Origin: Prevotella sp.
Lineage (GTDB): Bacteria; Bacillota_I; Bacilli_A; ML615J-28; CAG-313
Assembly (NCBI GenBank): GCA_023665755.1
Contig: JAMPDF010000001.1
Location: 263,537 to 327,536, forward strand
Reading direction: 5' to 3'
Length of the DNA: 64,000 nt
The notes under the pieces were generated by a model that saw nothing but the letters and a program-made list of their open reading frames with translations, did no database searches and was not told the origin of the DNA. Numbering within the stretch: the stretch's first letter is position 1; each line of letters starts with the position of its first letter. Below are positions 26,526 to 35,679 of the stretch, piece by piece. The translations under genes were made by a program, and so were the position numbers.

Positions 26526-28760
26526 TTATTCCTTTCTAAACGTATTGATTCGAAGTGCATTTAACACAACACATACTGAACTTAAACTCATTGCGATTGC
26601 ACATAACATTGGGCTTAGCACAAGTCCATTGACATAATACAATGCTCCTGCGGCAATGGGGATAAAACATGCATTATAGAAAAATGCCCAGAATAGATTC
26701 ATTTGAATTGTTCGAATAACCTTCTTGCTTAATGCAATTGCTGCGGGAATATCCGTTAAATCATCTTTCATTAAAACAACTTCAGCACAATCAATCGCAA
26801 CATCTGTTCCACTTCCCATAGCAATACCTACATCTGCCTTCATCAGTGCCACAGAATCATTGATTCCATCCCCAACCATTGCAATCTTTTTACCTTCTAA
26901 TCGTAATGTTTCAATCACATTTGCTTTTTCTTCAGGCATCACTTGAGAAATAACGTGATCAATATGTGCATTGTGGGCAATCACATCGGCTACTTTTTTT
27001 TGATCACCAGTTAGCATCACCACATCAATATGCAAAGCTTTGAGCGCTTCTACTGCTTGAATACTAGTTGGCTTTAATTCATCTCGAAGGGCAATCATTC
27101 CCAATACCTTTTCCTTAGAAAATACAAAAACAACCGTCTTTCCTTCTGATAAAAGTTGTTCATATTGCTCATGTTGATATGGTCGATTCAAGAAACTTGC
27201 TTGTCCACAAAAATATTCTACACCATCAATTTTTCCTTTGACCCCTTGACCTATACAATTTTCAAATTCTGCTACCTCAAGCATATCCATCTTTTCTTGT
27301 TTGGCGTATTCGACAATACTATAACTAAGCGGATGTTCTGAATTTTTTTCAAGTGTTGCAGCAATTTGAACAAGTTCTTGCTGTGATGCAGAAAGAGGAA
27401 CAACATCCGTCACAATTGGTAGTCCCCTTGTTAATGTACCAGTTTTGTCTAAAACCACGGTATCTACAGCACATAAATTTTCTAAGCTTTCACCTGATTT
27501 AATCAAAATACCATATCGAACTGCTTTATATGTACCTACCATAATAGCAACTGGTGTAGCTAAACCTAAAGCACATGGACAAGAAATAACTAGTACAGAA
27601 ATAGCTCTAGTCAAACTAAATTCAAAATCCTGTTTTACAATCATCCAAATCACAAAAGTAATCAAAGCAATAGCGATGACAATAGGAACAAAGAATAGAC
27701 TGACCTTATCCGCAAGGCGAGCAGTTGATGCTTTTGAATTGCTTGCCACATCTACCAAATCAATGATTTTTTGAAGTGTTGTATTAAAACTTTCACAACT
27801 AGCTTCTATTTTCATCACGCCATTTAAATTGGTTGTACCACTTTTTACTAAACTACCTATTTCTTTTGTCACGGGTACAGATTCACCAGTTAAACTGGAT
27901 TCATCAACAGAGCTCATTCCTTCAATAACTTTCCCATCAATTGGAATCAAAGTTCCAGGTTTAACCAATACAATATCACCAATTTTAATATCATCTACTT
28001 CTATTTCTATCTCAGTATCTCCTTGAATTAGCGTAGCTGTTTTAGGCGTCAAATCAAGCAATTCACCAATTGCTTTTGTGGCTCTTCCTTTTGATTTTTT
28101 CTCCACAAATTTTCCCAAAGAAACAAAAACAACAATCATTGCACTCGATTCAAAATACAACTCCATATGATAATTCTCTATCCAATCATGTCGTTGATAA
28201 ACTACACCCAAAACGACCATTATCCAAGCAAACAGACCATAGCCTAAACTCGCAATTGAACCTAATGCAATTAATGAGTCCATATTAGGAGACAATTTAA
28301 ATAATCGTTTTGTCCCATTGATAAAATAATGGCGATTCATAATTAAAATGGGAAATAGTAATATAAGTTGAATAAGACCATTGAGATAGGCATAATTGTG
28401 ATCCAAAAAGATAGGTGGCAATGGTAAGCCTAGCATTGAACCCATTGAAAAATACATCAATACTATCAATAAAACAATCGAAGCAATCAGGATATTTCTT
28501 TTTTTCTTTTCCTCTTTATCATTAGTTTCATTTAGTTTTTTACTTCTATCATAAATAGAAGCAGTATATCCCCCTTTTTGAACTGCCTCAATGATTTGTT
28601 GATTTGAAGTAATTGCCTCATCGAATTCAACAACCATTGTTCCAGTCATTAAACTGACATCGACTTGTTGTATCCCCTCTAATTTTTGTACATCATGCTC
28701 AACATGGGCACTACAACTAGAACAAGTCATCCCCCCAACGTTAAACTTTTTTCTTATCAT
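26526..28760 (-). CDS. copA: Copper-exporting P1B-type ATPase
   Basis: A 744-residue heavy-metal P-type ATPase. It has one N-terminal HMA domain (GGMTCSSC, Cys13 and Cys16), eight membrane segments, TGES in the actuator domain, the ion-binding CPC (SCPCALG), the phosphorylation site DKTGTLT, an HP locus (SEHPLSY) and GDGINDS. It pumps Cu(I) out of the cytoplasm. The following copZ implies copper-induced control, but I found no clear CsoR or CopY operator in the 110 bases upstream. Start ATG after GATGGAGGTAGTCT. Confidence 0.93.
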   Translation of the reverse strand: MIRKKFNVGGMTCSSCSAHVEHDVQKLEGIQQVDVSLMTGTMVVEFDEAITSNQQIIEAVQKGGYTASIYDRSKKLNETNDKEEKKKRNILIASIVLLIVLMYFSMGSMLGLPLPPIFLDHNYAYLNGLIQLILLFPILIMNRHYFINGTKRLFKLSPNMDSLIALGSIASLGYGLFAWIMVVLGVVYQRHDWIENYHMELYFESSAMIVVFVSLGKFVEKKSKGRATKAIGELLDLTPKTATLIQGDTEIEIEVDDIKIGDIVLVKPGTLIPIDGKVIEGMSSVDESSLTGESVPVTKEIGSLVKSGTTNLNGVMKIEASCESFNTTLQKIIDLVDVASNSKASTARLADKVSLFFVPIVIAIALITFVIWMIVKQDFEFSLTRAISVLVISCPCALGLATPVAIMVGTYKAVRYGILIKSGESLENLCAVDTVVLDKTGTLTRGLPIVTDVVPLSASQQELVQIAATLEKNSEHPLSYSIVEYAKQEKMDMLEVAEFENCIGQGVKGKIDGVEYFCGQASFLNRPYQHEQYEQLLSEGKTVVFVFSKEKVLGMIALRDELKPTSIQAVEALKALHIDVVMLTGDQKKVADVIAHNAHIDHVISQVMPEEKANVIETLRLEGKKIAMVGDGINDSVALMKADVGIAMGSGTDVAIDCAEVVLMKDDLTDIPAAIALSKKVIRTIQMNLFWAFFYNACFIPIAAGALYYVNGLVLSPMLCAIAMSLSSVCVVLNALRINTFRKE

Positions 28761-28841
28761 AGACTACCTCCATCTTTTTTATTTTATCATCTTCTAAGTA
28801 TTTTTTGCTTTAATTTGCTTATATTATTCTTATTTTGACCT

Positions 28842-28879
28842 AAAAAAAGAAAAATAACCGCATAGTTTTCGGTTATTTT
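28842..28879 (-). terminator. Rho-independent terminator overlapping the alcohol dehydrogenase stop
   Basis: Stem AAAATAACCG / CGGTTATTTT with a 9-base loop; the right arm contains the TAA stop at 28873-28875. A T-rich tract follows on the minus strand. Confidence 0.75.
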
Positions 28880-30042
28880 GCATTATTAAAAATAGTTTCA
28901 ATAGCCTGTTTATCTAATGGTAAAAAACCAGGTATAGTCTGTGTATTTGATTTGGTAGCTCTATCAATTAACTCTTGCAATTGAGGTTCTGTTAGTCCAA
29001 TTTCTTTCCAAGAGGTAGACATACCCATATCTTTGAAAAATTGCTTGAGTTCTTCAATTCCTACTACTATCGTTTTTTCCTTATTTTCTTCACATACCCC
29101 AAATACTTCAACAAATAAGCGATAACATTTATCGATTAAATATGGCGAAATATATTTTAACCACGCTGGAAAAAGTATAGCAAGACCTGCCCCGTGAGCA
29201 ACTTCATCATACATTCCACTTAAAATATGCTCTAATTTGTGAACAGTAAAATACATTTTAACACCCATTCCTGTCAACCCATTATGAGAAAAACTACTAG
29301 CTATCATCAAAGTTGCTCGCGCTTCATAATCTTGTGGATTCATTTGCACTTTTCTGCCTGCCTGTACAACTGATTTTAAAAGTGCCAGTGCCACCTCATC
29401 TGTAAAAGTAAGTGAACTTTCTACAACCAAATAGCGTTCTAATGTATGCATCATAATATCTACAATACCACAAGCTGTTTGATAAGGTGAAACGGTATAG
29501 GTTAATTCAGGATTCATAATGGCAAAAACAGGTCTTACATAATCCGTGTTAAAGCCATTTTTAATATGGTATTCGGGATGACTAATTACACAGGAATTAC
29601 TCAATTCACTTCCTGCTGCACTGATTGTTAAAATAACTCCGATAGGCAAGGCTTGCTGAGGTGTTTCTTTATGTGTATGAAATAGCCAAGGGTCAAAATC
29701 TACACAAGCTCCACAAGCAATTGATTTACCTGAATCAATGACAGATCCCCCTCCCACTGCAAGGATAAAATCAATCTTCTCATCTTTAACCAATTGTACA
29801 CCCTTTCGAACCAAATCAATTTTGGGATTCGGCTCGACACCACCTAATTCAACATAGGCAATCTGCGCTTGTTGTAACGAGGCAATTACTCTTTGATATA
29901 AACCTGTTTGAAAAATGGAATGCTTTCCATAATGAAAAAGAATCTTCTTATATCCATAGCTTGCAATGATTTCACCAATATGTGTTTCTTCACCAGAGCC
30001 AAAGATAATTTTTGTTGGAGAATAATATGTGAATGGAATCAT
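28873..30042 (-). CDS. Iron-containing alcohol dehydrogenase (butanol-dehydrogenase-like)
   Basis: A 389-residue group III alcohol dehydrogenase. The NAD(P) site is GGGSVIDSGKSIA near residue 95. Iron ligands of the usual D-x3-H-xn-H-xn-H pattern are visible in VDIMMHTLE, VHKLEHIL and EVAHGAGLA. It most resembles the YqdH/BdhA-like branch that reduces aldehydes with NAD(P)H during fermentation; the exact substrate is not clear. It is the last gene of a leftward group that also contains the FNT channel and the cyclophilin, 9 bases behind the FNT gene. Confidence 0.88.
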   Translation of the reverse strand: MIPFTYYSPTKIIFGSGEETHIGEIIASYGYKKILFHYGKHSIFQTGLYQRVIASLQQAQIAYVELGGVEPNPKIDLVRKGVQLVKDEKIDFILAVGGGSVIDSGKSIACGACVDFDPWLFHTHKETPQQALPIGVILTISAAGSELSNSCVISHPEYHIKNGFNTDYVRPVFAIMNPELTYTVSPYQTACGIVDIMMHTLERYLVVESSLTFTDEVALALLKSVVQAGRKVQMNPQDYEARATLMIASSFSHNGLTGMGVKMYFTVHKLEHILSGMYDEVAHGAGLAILFPAWLKYISPYLIDKCYRLFVEVFGVCEENKEKTIVVGIEELKQFFKDMGMSTSWKEIGLTEPQLQELIDRATKSNTQTIPGFLPLDKQAIETIFNNAK

Positions 30043-30051
30043 ACTTTCCTC

Positions 30052-30717
30052 CTATAAATTTGGAATTATTTTTTTACATAGTGGGATAAAAAATCCACCT
30101 ATTGAATTGCCTATCACTACAAAGAAAATCGAGCTCACGCTTTGAAGAGTGATTGTTTTATCTAAAGAAAAATAAAACATATTGGCCACACAGTGTTCAA
30201 ATCCACAAAGAATAAATCCACCTATACAAAGCATTAAAACTACATATTTACCTATCGGATTTTCTATTTTGGCGAAGCCCTCTACTGCAAAATAGATGAG
30301 CACACCGCAACAAATACCAAGCAATAACAATTTCCACCAACTATAACTCATTTTAGTCGCAATCATAGTCTCGACAAATTCAGGTATTTCAAATAGATTT
30401 CTAAATAACCACCCCATAAGCAATGCACCAACATAATTGCCAATTAATCCTAAAAGTAACTGAATAGGATAATAACTTTCATCTGGCATTTTAAAACGTT
30501 CAAATGCATAGCAAATCTTACCAGTATACAGGAAAAAACCAAAATTGCAAATTAGAATCAATCCCACAGGAAATAGAAATGCAGCAAGAACCAAATTAGA
30601 GGTTAAATTTCTTGTTTGAATATACAATAATCCACCAATTGCAATGCATATTCCCGCAAATATTCCTTTGATAAAAATGGATAAATAGATTGTATATTGC
30701 TTATTTAAATGGTTCAT
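30052..30717 (-). CDS. Formate/nitrite transporter family channel
   Basis: A 221-residue membrane protein with six helices. FNT family marks are visible: FIKGIFAGICIAIGG at the first helix, GNYVGALL in the middle, GFEHCVANMFYF containing the central His, and GNSIGG near the end. FNT proteins are pentameric channels for formate, nitrite or hydrosulphide; which ion this one carries cannot be told from sequence by eye. Formate export would fit a fermentative anaerobe. The start ATG overlaps the end of the cyclophilin gene by 17 bases (AAAGGTAAG upstream). Confidence 0.85.
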   Translation of the reverse strand: MNHLNKQYTIYLSIFIKGIFAGICIAIGGLLYIQTRNLTSNLVLAAFLFPVGLILICNFGFFLYTGKICYAFERFKMPDESYYPIQLLLGLIGNYVGALLMGWLFRNLFEIPEFVETMIATKMSYSWWKLLLLGICCGVLIYFAVEGFAKIENPIGKYVVLMLCIGGFILCGFEHCVANMFYFSLDKTITLQSVSSIFFVVIGNSIGGFFIPLCKKIIPNL

Positions 30718-31351
30718 TGCTTACTCTTACCTTTGTAATTGAAATGATTTCAGTTGGAAAATTATCAAATCCATATCCTAGTGACCCTGTTTTAACATTG
30801 CTGAATTTTAGAATTACATCATTACTGGCCTCATCTGTTGTCTTACCAAAAGCAGCGTAATCTCCATCTAACCAATTACAAGTTTCACAACAAAGAAAAA
30901 ATTGAGATGTTGCGGAATTGGGATTGCTTGTTCTTGCCATTGAAATCACACCTAATGTGTGTTTGATGTCATTATTTGGATAGCCATTATTGGCAAATTC
31001 TCCTTGAATGGGCTCAACTCCCTTTTTTTCCATCAAATTGTTTCCTTCAACATAATATCCACCTGTTTGAATCATAAATTCTGCGATGATACGATGAAAA
31101 ATAGTTCCTACATAGAAATCCTCTTGCGCAAGGCGAACAAAATTTTCAACGGATACAGGTGCCTTGTCATGATAAAGGACAAGATGAATCAAATCCTTTG
31201 TCGAAAATTCAATTTCTGCATATATGTTTTGGTTAAAATCTATCATATTTTTTTCTCCTTCTTCTTTTGTTTTAGATTGACATGCACTTAGGCATAACAT
31301 ACTTTCGATTAAAAGTATACATAATATCGTATATTGTAATATTTTTTTCAT
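30701..31351 (-). CDS. Cyclophilin-type peptidyl-prolyl isomerase lipoprotein
   Basis: A 216-residue product with a lipoprotein signal (lipobox LSAC near residue 24) and a cyclophilin domain from about residue 42. FHRIIAEFMIQTGG and SQFFLCCETCNWLDGDYAAFG cover the active-site region, though the usual Phe-x-x-Gln and Trp are altered in places. It should catalyse proline isomerisation of exported proteins at the outer membrane face. Its stop overlaps the FNT start. It is separated from luxS by 36 bases. Confidence 0.88.
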   Translation of the reverse strand: MKKILQYTILCILLIESMLCLSACQSKTKEEGEKNMIDFNQNIYAEIEFSTKDLIHLVLYHDKAPVSVENFVRLAQEDFYVGTIFHRIIAEFMIQTGGYYVEGNNLMEKKGVEPIQGEFANNGYPNNDIKHTLGVISMARTSNPNSATSQFFLCCETCNWLDGDYAAFGKTTDEASNDVILKFSNVKTGSLGYGFDNFPTEIISITKVRVSNEPFK

Positions 31352-31387
31352 ATTCTATTCCTTATTATATAATAAGCTTTATCATTG

Positions 31388-31882
31388 CTATTTTGTTGTT
31401 TCCATTTCTGGATAAATATATCTTTCTTTTGTAAAAACATCAAGAACTTCTTTTTTGTACTTTTCCATATATTTCTTCGCTAGATTTAAATCTAAATCAT
31501 GATAGTTTCCACATTCAACCTCCGATTCTCCAGGAAGTTTTCCCTCATAAGCCAAAATATACTCAACCATATTGCCAACCAACTTATAAATATCTAGTGG
31601 ATATAAATCACCTACCATGACCAAATAAAAACCTGTACGGCAACCCATTGGTCCAAAGTAGATAATTTTTGTACTCCATATTTTATCATTTCGCAAAAAT
31701 GTGGCGCCCAAATGCTCAATCGCATGAATTCCACCAGTATCCATCACAGGTTCAACATTTGGACGAGTGATACGCATATCAAATGTAGTCACAAAATCAA
31801 AACCAAACTGATCTTTTCTAGAAATATATAATCCTGGATATAATTTTGTATGATTTACTAAAAAACTCGCAATTGTATTCAT
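31388..31882 (-). CDS. luxS: S-ribosylhomocysteine lyase
   Basis: A 164-residue LuxS. Zinc ligands are His53 and His57 (HAIEHL) and Cys124 (VECGNYHDL), with the catalytic Cys81 in GPMGCRTGFYL. It cleaves S-ribosylhomocysteine to homocysteine and DPD, the precursor of autoinducer 2, in methyl-cycle recycling. It starts directly after the recO stop, with its SD (AAGGTG) inside recO, so it is likely translated from the recO transcript. Confidence 0.95.
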   Translation of the reverse strand: MNTIASFLVNHTKLYPGLYISRKDQFGFDFVTTFDMRITRPNVEPVMDTGGIHAIEHLGATFLRNDKIWSTKIIYFGPMGCRTGFYLVMVGDLYPLDIYKLVGNMVEYILAYEGKLPGESEVECGNYHDLDLNLAKKYMEKYKKEVLDVFTKERYIYPEMETTK

Positions 31883-32620
31883 TTATGACACCTTCTTTAT
31901 AATCTGTTTGGCCTTGCTCGTAAAGTCCATATATTTTTCATAATATTGATCAATTGTTTCATCCAAAACAACCTCACTTTTTGCAATCAAATCAAGAAAT
32001 ACTTCATCTACTTTATCCATTTTAATTAAATATAAATACTTGAATATTTTAGTTTCATCTCTATCCAACTGGTATCCTACTCTTTTAGCACAATCTAAAC
32101 AAATTGTACCACCGAAAAATACCGAAAACGCATAATCATTTTCGATATTCTTACATCTCATACATTGATTGAGTATAGGTGAAATTCCAAGTAAATATAA
32201 TAATTTTATCTCAAATAAATTGAGTACTACGTGAGGATGTTGCGTTATTTCTAACTGTTGTAAAACAGCATATGTGAAGTCATAAAATTGTGTTTTATTA
32301 TCTACATTTTCCGCAAACATCAAGACCTTTTCCGCAATTCCACTGAATAATAAACTTTTTTGGGGGTCCATCTTGATTTGAGTGTAATTGGATAAAATAA
32401 ATCCTTCTGTAAATGTAGATAACGGTGTCGGTGCTGTTGTAATATACTCTACTTCTACAGGAACAATGGCAAAAGCTTTATTCTTGCTACTGATTTTATT
32501 TGCTCCTCTCAAAATGGCACTTTCTAAGCCATCTGGAGTAAGTATGGTAAGCATCCTCGCATTTTCTTTATAATCCCTAGAGGTGATTACGATTCCTTTT
32601 TTCTTTATTAACTTTTTCAT
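31883..32620 (-). CDS. recO: DNA repair protein RecO
   Basis: About 245 residues. An N-terminal OB fold (KGIVITSRDYKENARM), then a helical part with a zinc site formed by CMRC and CLDC about 21 residues apart. It loads RecA with RecR in recombinational repair. I chose the ATG at 32620 (MKKLIKKKG) after GAGGGAAACAACAG. The start lies inside the yqzL gene, 44 bases before its stop. Order era-yqzL-recO is as in Bacillus. Confidence 0.93.
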   Translation of the reverse strand: MKKLIKKKGIVITSRDYKENARMLTILTPDGLESAILRGANKISSKNKAFAIVPVEVEYITTAPTPLSTFTEGFILSNYTQIKMDPQKSLLFSGIAEKVLMFAENVDNKTQFYDFTYAVLQQLEITQHPHVVLNLFEIKLLYLLGISPILNQCMRCKNIENDYAFSVFFGGTICLDCAKRVGYQLDRDETKIFKYLYLIKMDKVDEVFLDLIAKSEVVLDETIDQYYEKYMDFTSKAKQIIKKVS

Positions 32621-32720
32621 CTGTTGTTTCCCTCTTTCGATAGGATTTATACATAAGATAATCCTCAACCCTTCCTGTTGAAGTAAATTGATCCCAAAGT
32701 TGATTGGTTTTATCGTTCAT
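32577..32720 (-). CDS. yqzL: YqzL-like small protein
   Basis: A 47-residue gene read directly from the sequence: MNDKTNQLWDQFTSTGRV then EDYLMYKSYRKRE. The pattern W-x2-F-x2-TG-x2-x-x-YL-x-YK is the mark of the YqzL family, which sits between era and recO in bacilli. The C-terminal part is basic and overlaps the recO start in another frame. The ATG at 32720 is used; a further in-frame ATG at 32729 lies immediately next to AAGGAGGG, too close to be the start. No biochemical function is known. Confidence 0.75.
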   Translation of the reverse strand: MNDKTNQLWDQFTSTGRVEDYLMYKSYRKRETTDEKVNKEKRNRNHL

Positions 32721-32791
32721 CAAGTTCATCCCTCCTTACATATAGGATGGAAGAATTCAAATGTTTTATACTTTGGAAAAATTAACAGTTT

Positions 32792-33697
32792 TTAGAAGTC
32801 ATCGTTATTATAACCAAATTCTTTTAACTGAAATTTCTTATTTCGCCAATCTTCTTCAACCTTTACAAACAATTCTAAATATACTTTTGTGCCTAGAAAT
32901 TGTACAATATCTTTTCTTGCTTCCATTCCAATTGTCTTAATCATATTCCCACCTTTACCTATCATAATTTTCTTTTGGGATGGTCGCTCTACTACAATTG
33001 ATGCATGAATATCAATCCCATTGGCATGTTCCTTAAAACTTTCAATGGTTACTGCAACACTATGCGGAACTTCTTCGCTTGTATGGTGAAGTACTTTTTC
33101 ACGAATCATCTCACAAACCACAAAACGCTCTGGTTGATCTAAGAGTTGATCTTCTGGATAATACATTGGTCCTTCATTCAAATGGCTTTTGATTAATTCT
33201 AGTAATGCGTCAACTTGAAAACCATATGCAGCGCTAATGGTTATTCCATTAACGAAATGCATTTTTTCTCGATATGTATCTATATTTTCCTTCACTTGTT
33301 GATTGTCTTTAGACAAATCTACCTTATTTGCTACCAAAATGATTGGTACTTTGGACTTTGATAATGTCTCTATAATGTAGGTATCTCCTTTCCCTAAAGG
33401 AACAGTTGCATCAATAAGATACAAAATCAAGTCAATGCCAGAAATACTAGAAATAGCGAATTCATTCATCACATCCCCTAATTTATTTTTCGATTTATGA
33501 ATACCTGGTGTATCAATGAAAATAATTTGTTCTTGATCAGTTGTATAAATTCCTTGAATTTTATTTCGAGTGGTTTGTGCTTTTGGACTCACTATGGCAA
33601 CTTTTTGATTCAGAATTTGATTGAGTAAAGTGCTTTTACCTACATTAGGACGTCCAATAATACTAACAAATCCTGATTTAAATTTACGATTTTGCAT
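32792..33697 (-). CDS. era: GTPase Era
   Basis: A 301-residue essential GTPase for 16S rRNA maturation and 30S assembly. G1 GRPNVGKS (15-22), G3 DTPG (62-65), G4 NKVD near 125, and a C-terminal KH domain with GKGGNMIKTIG. Its start overlaps the cdd stop by 14 bases. Length and domains are typical. Confidence 0.96.
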   Translation of the reverse strand: MQNRKFKSGFVSIIGRPNVGKSTLLNQILNQKVAIVSPKAQTTRNKIQGIYTTDQEQIIFIDTPGIHKSKNKLGDVMNEFAISSISGIDLILYLIDATVPLGKGDTYIIETLSKSKVPIILVANKVDLSKDNQQVKENIDTYREKMHFVNGITISAAYGFQVDALLELIKSHLNEGPMYYPEDQLLDQPERFVVCEMIREKVLHHTSEEVPHSVAVTIESFKEHANGIDIHASIVVERPSQKKIMIGKGGNMIKTIGMEARKDIVQFLGTKVYLELFVKVEEDWRNKKFQLKEFGYNNDDF

Positions 33698-34094
33698 CTA
33701 ATTCACGCTCATCAAATGCATATGGTAATAAATCCTTTACCTGCAATTCTTTATAATGGCCATCTAATCTAAACAATGTTATCTTTGCCTCTTCATTCAT
33801 TAATTCACAAATTACTTGTCTACAAGCTCCACATGGATATAAATAGTCTTGGCTTTTGCCTATTAATACGAGTTCAGTGATATCATCTTTTCGAATGCCA
33901 TTAGAATATGCACTGAATAAAGCGCTTCTTTCTGCGCAATTGGACAACCCATATGATGCATTTTCTATATTCGCCCCTAAATAAATTTCATTATTCTTGG
34001 TAAGAACTAAAGCCCCTACTTGAAAATGGGAATATTTGGCGTAAGCATTATCATATGCTTTTTTGACTAATTTAAATTTTTCTTCTTGGTTCAT
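33684..34094 (-). CDS. cdd: Cytidine deaminase
   Basis: A 136-residue tetrameric-type enzyme that deaminates cytidine and deoxycytidine for pyrimidine salvage. The zinc ligands are Cys53 (SNCAERSA) and Cys88/Cys91 (PCGACRQV), and the catalytic Glu is Glu55. It lies between ybeY and era as in Bacillus, though dgkA, usual in that string, is absent here. Confidence 0.95.
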   Translation of the reverse strand: MNQEEKFKLVKKAYDNAYAKYSHFQVGALVLTKNNEIYLGANIENASYGLSNCAERSALFSAYSNGIRKDDITELVLIGKSQDYLYPCGACRQVICELMNEEAKITLFRLDGHYKELQVKDLLPYAFDERELDAKS

Positions 34095-34103
34095 CTATTT
34101 CTC

Positions 34104-34553
34104 CTATCTTGTTATGTTTAAAGCATCTAATATTTGATCTTGGAGAGCAAACATATGTTTTTCATCTTCTGGTTTAATATGATCATACCCCAATAAGTGC
34201 AGAATACCATGCGTAATTAAAAAAGCACATTCACGATAAGGTGTATGACCATATTCGACTGCTTGCTCAAATACTTTTTCTATACAAATAAAAATATCAC
34301 CTAATTCTTCTGGTATCTTTCTAGCGGGATCATCATCAATATAGGCAAAAGAAATCACATCAGTTGGTCGGTCCATTTGCCGATAATCCTTATTGATTTG
34401 ATGAATCTCCTCTTGATTGACAAAAATATAACTAGCTACATGACGCCCCTTGATACGTAATAGATGAGTCACTTTTTTCATTATCCGTTTGGTTAGCTTT
34501 TGTACATCAAATTCAAATGCTTCTACTGTTCCTGCAAAATTTACTTTAATCAT
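34104..34553 (-). CDS. ybeY: Endoribonuclease YbeY (16S rRNA maturation)
   Basis: About 149 residues. The metal motif is HGILHLLGYDH (H-x3-H-x5-H). It acts in 16S rRNA 3' processing and late ribosome quality control. I chose the ATG at 34553 (MIKVNFAG): it follows GAGGAAAATT and overlaps the phoH stop; upstream in-frame ATGs are inside phoH without an SD. Confidence 0.93.
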   Translation of the reverse strand: MIKVNFAGTVEAFEFDVQKLTKRIMKKVTHLLRIKGRHVASYIFVNQEEIHQINKDYRQMDRPTDVISFAYIDDDPARKIPEELGDIFICIEKVFEQAVEYGHTPYRECAFLITHGILHLLGYDHIKPEDEKHMFALQDQILDALNITR

Positions 34554-35538
34554 AATTTTCCTCATATTTTTCAATTATTTTTGAAACCAATGGATGACGC
34601 ATCACATCATATTTGCCAAAATGAATGTGTTCAATTCCTTCTATCCCTTCCAGTATCTTAGTTGCCTCAATTAATCCACTAGAAGTATGTGTAGGTAAGT
34701 CAATCTGAGTAACATCACCTGTAATAACCATTTTTGAATTAAATCCAAGTCGAGTCACAAACATTTTCATCTGATTACTTGTTGTATTTTGTGCCTCATC
34801 TAAAATAATCACTGCATTATCGAGTGTTCTACCCCGCATATAAGCTAGAGGGGCAATTTCAATCGTACCTTTTTCGATGAGTTTATCCACATTTTCTTTT
34901 CCCATAAATTCGTACAATGCATCATAAATCGGAATCAAATATGGATCCACTTTTTCTTTTAAATCCCCTGGTAAAAAGCCTAATTTTTCTCCTGCTTCTA
35001 CTGCTGGTCTTGTAATAATAATCTTTCTAATTTGATTCTTTTTTAGGGCATTTACTGCATGAGCTACAGCTAAATAGGTTTTTCCAGTTCCCGCACTACC
35101 AGTTACAAATACAATGCTAGCCCTATCTAGTGCATCTATATATCGCTTCTGAACAAGCGTCTTTACAATGATTTTTCGGCTATCAAAAGTGTTTAAAATG
35201 ACTCTTCGATTTTGATAAAATTGATACGTTTGCTCTTCAGCAACATCTAAATCAGGTGCTGTTTGAAATAGATAAATGAGATGCAAATAATCTCTTGCTT
35301 CTAATCTGATATTTTTTTCAAGTAAATGCAATATCGTAACAAATAACCGCTCTAATTGTTGACTCAAATCTGGATTCAGTAAGGCAATATCCTCATCAAT
35401 AACAATGGCATGATTGATATGTTCCAATTTTAAATCTAGTTCACTTGACATAAGATAAATATATGTGTTATTAGGACCAACAAATTGTTGTTCTAATTCC
35501 ATTTGATCAAATGTGATTAATTTTTTAAAAGTCATCAT
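34546..35538 (-). CDS. phoH: PhoH-like ATPase (PhoL)
   Basis: About 330 residues. A PhoH-family P-loop protein with Walker A GSAGTGKTYLA and Walker B AVIILDEAQN in the second half, and an N-terminal KH-like region. It is probably an RNA-related ATPase; its exact function is unclear. It starts the leftward phoH-ybeY-cdd-era-yqzL-recO string. The ATG at 35538 follows GAAGGACTT. Confidence 0.9.
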   Translation of the reverse strand: MMTFKKLITFDQMELEQQFVGPNNTYIYLMSSELDLKLEHINHAIVIDEDIALLNPDLSQQLERLFVTILHLLEKNIRLEARDYLHLIYLFQTAPDLDVAEEQTYQFYQNRRVILNTFDSRKIIVKTLVQKRYIDALDRASIVFVTGSAGTGKTYLAVAHAVNALKKNQIRKIIITRPAVEAGEKLGFLPGDLKEKVDPYLIPIYDALYEFMGKENVDKLIEKGTIEIAPLAYMRGRTLDNAVIILDEAQNTTSNQMKMFVTRLGFNSKMVITGDVTQIDLPTHTSSGLIEATKILEGIEGIEHIHFGKYDVMRHPLVSKIIEKYEENYD

Positions 35539-35614
35539 AAGTCCTTCTTTCATTATTATTATATCAAATTATGTAAAAAATATAAAGTAATTTAACAAAT
35601 CATTTTTATTTTTC

Positions 35615-35664
35615 TTGACACTGTAACATTGTTATGCTATAATATTGTTATAAAACAATGTTAC
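35615..35664 (+). promoter_or_regulatory. Consensus sigma-A promoter overlapped by a palindromic operator
   Basis: TTGACA (35615-35620), 17-base spacer and TATAAT (35638-35643). Two perfect 11-bp inverted arms, GTAACATTGTT (35623-35633) and AACAATGTTAC (35654-35664), flank the -10. This looks like a repressor site, perhaps for the MerR-like protein encoded next. Confidence 0.8.
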
Positions 35665-35679
35665 GAAAGGAGAACGCAT

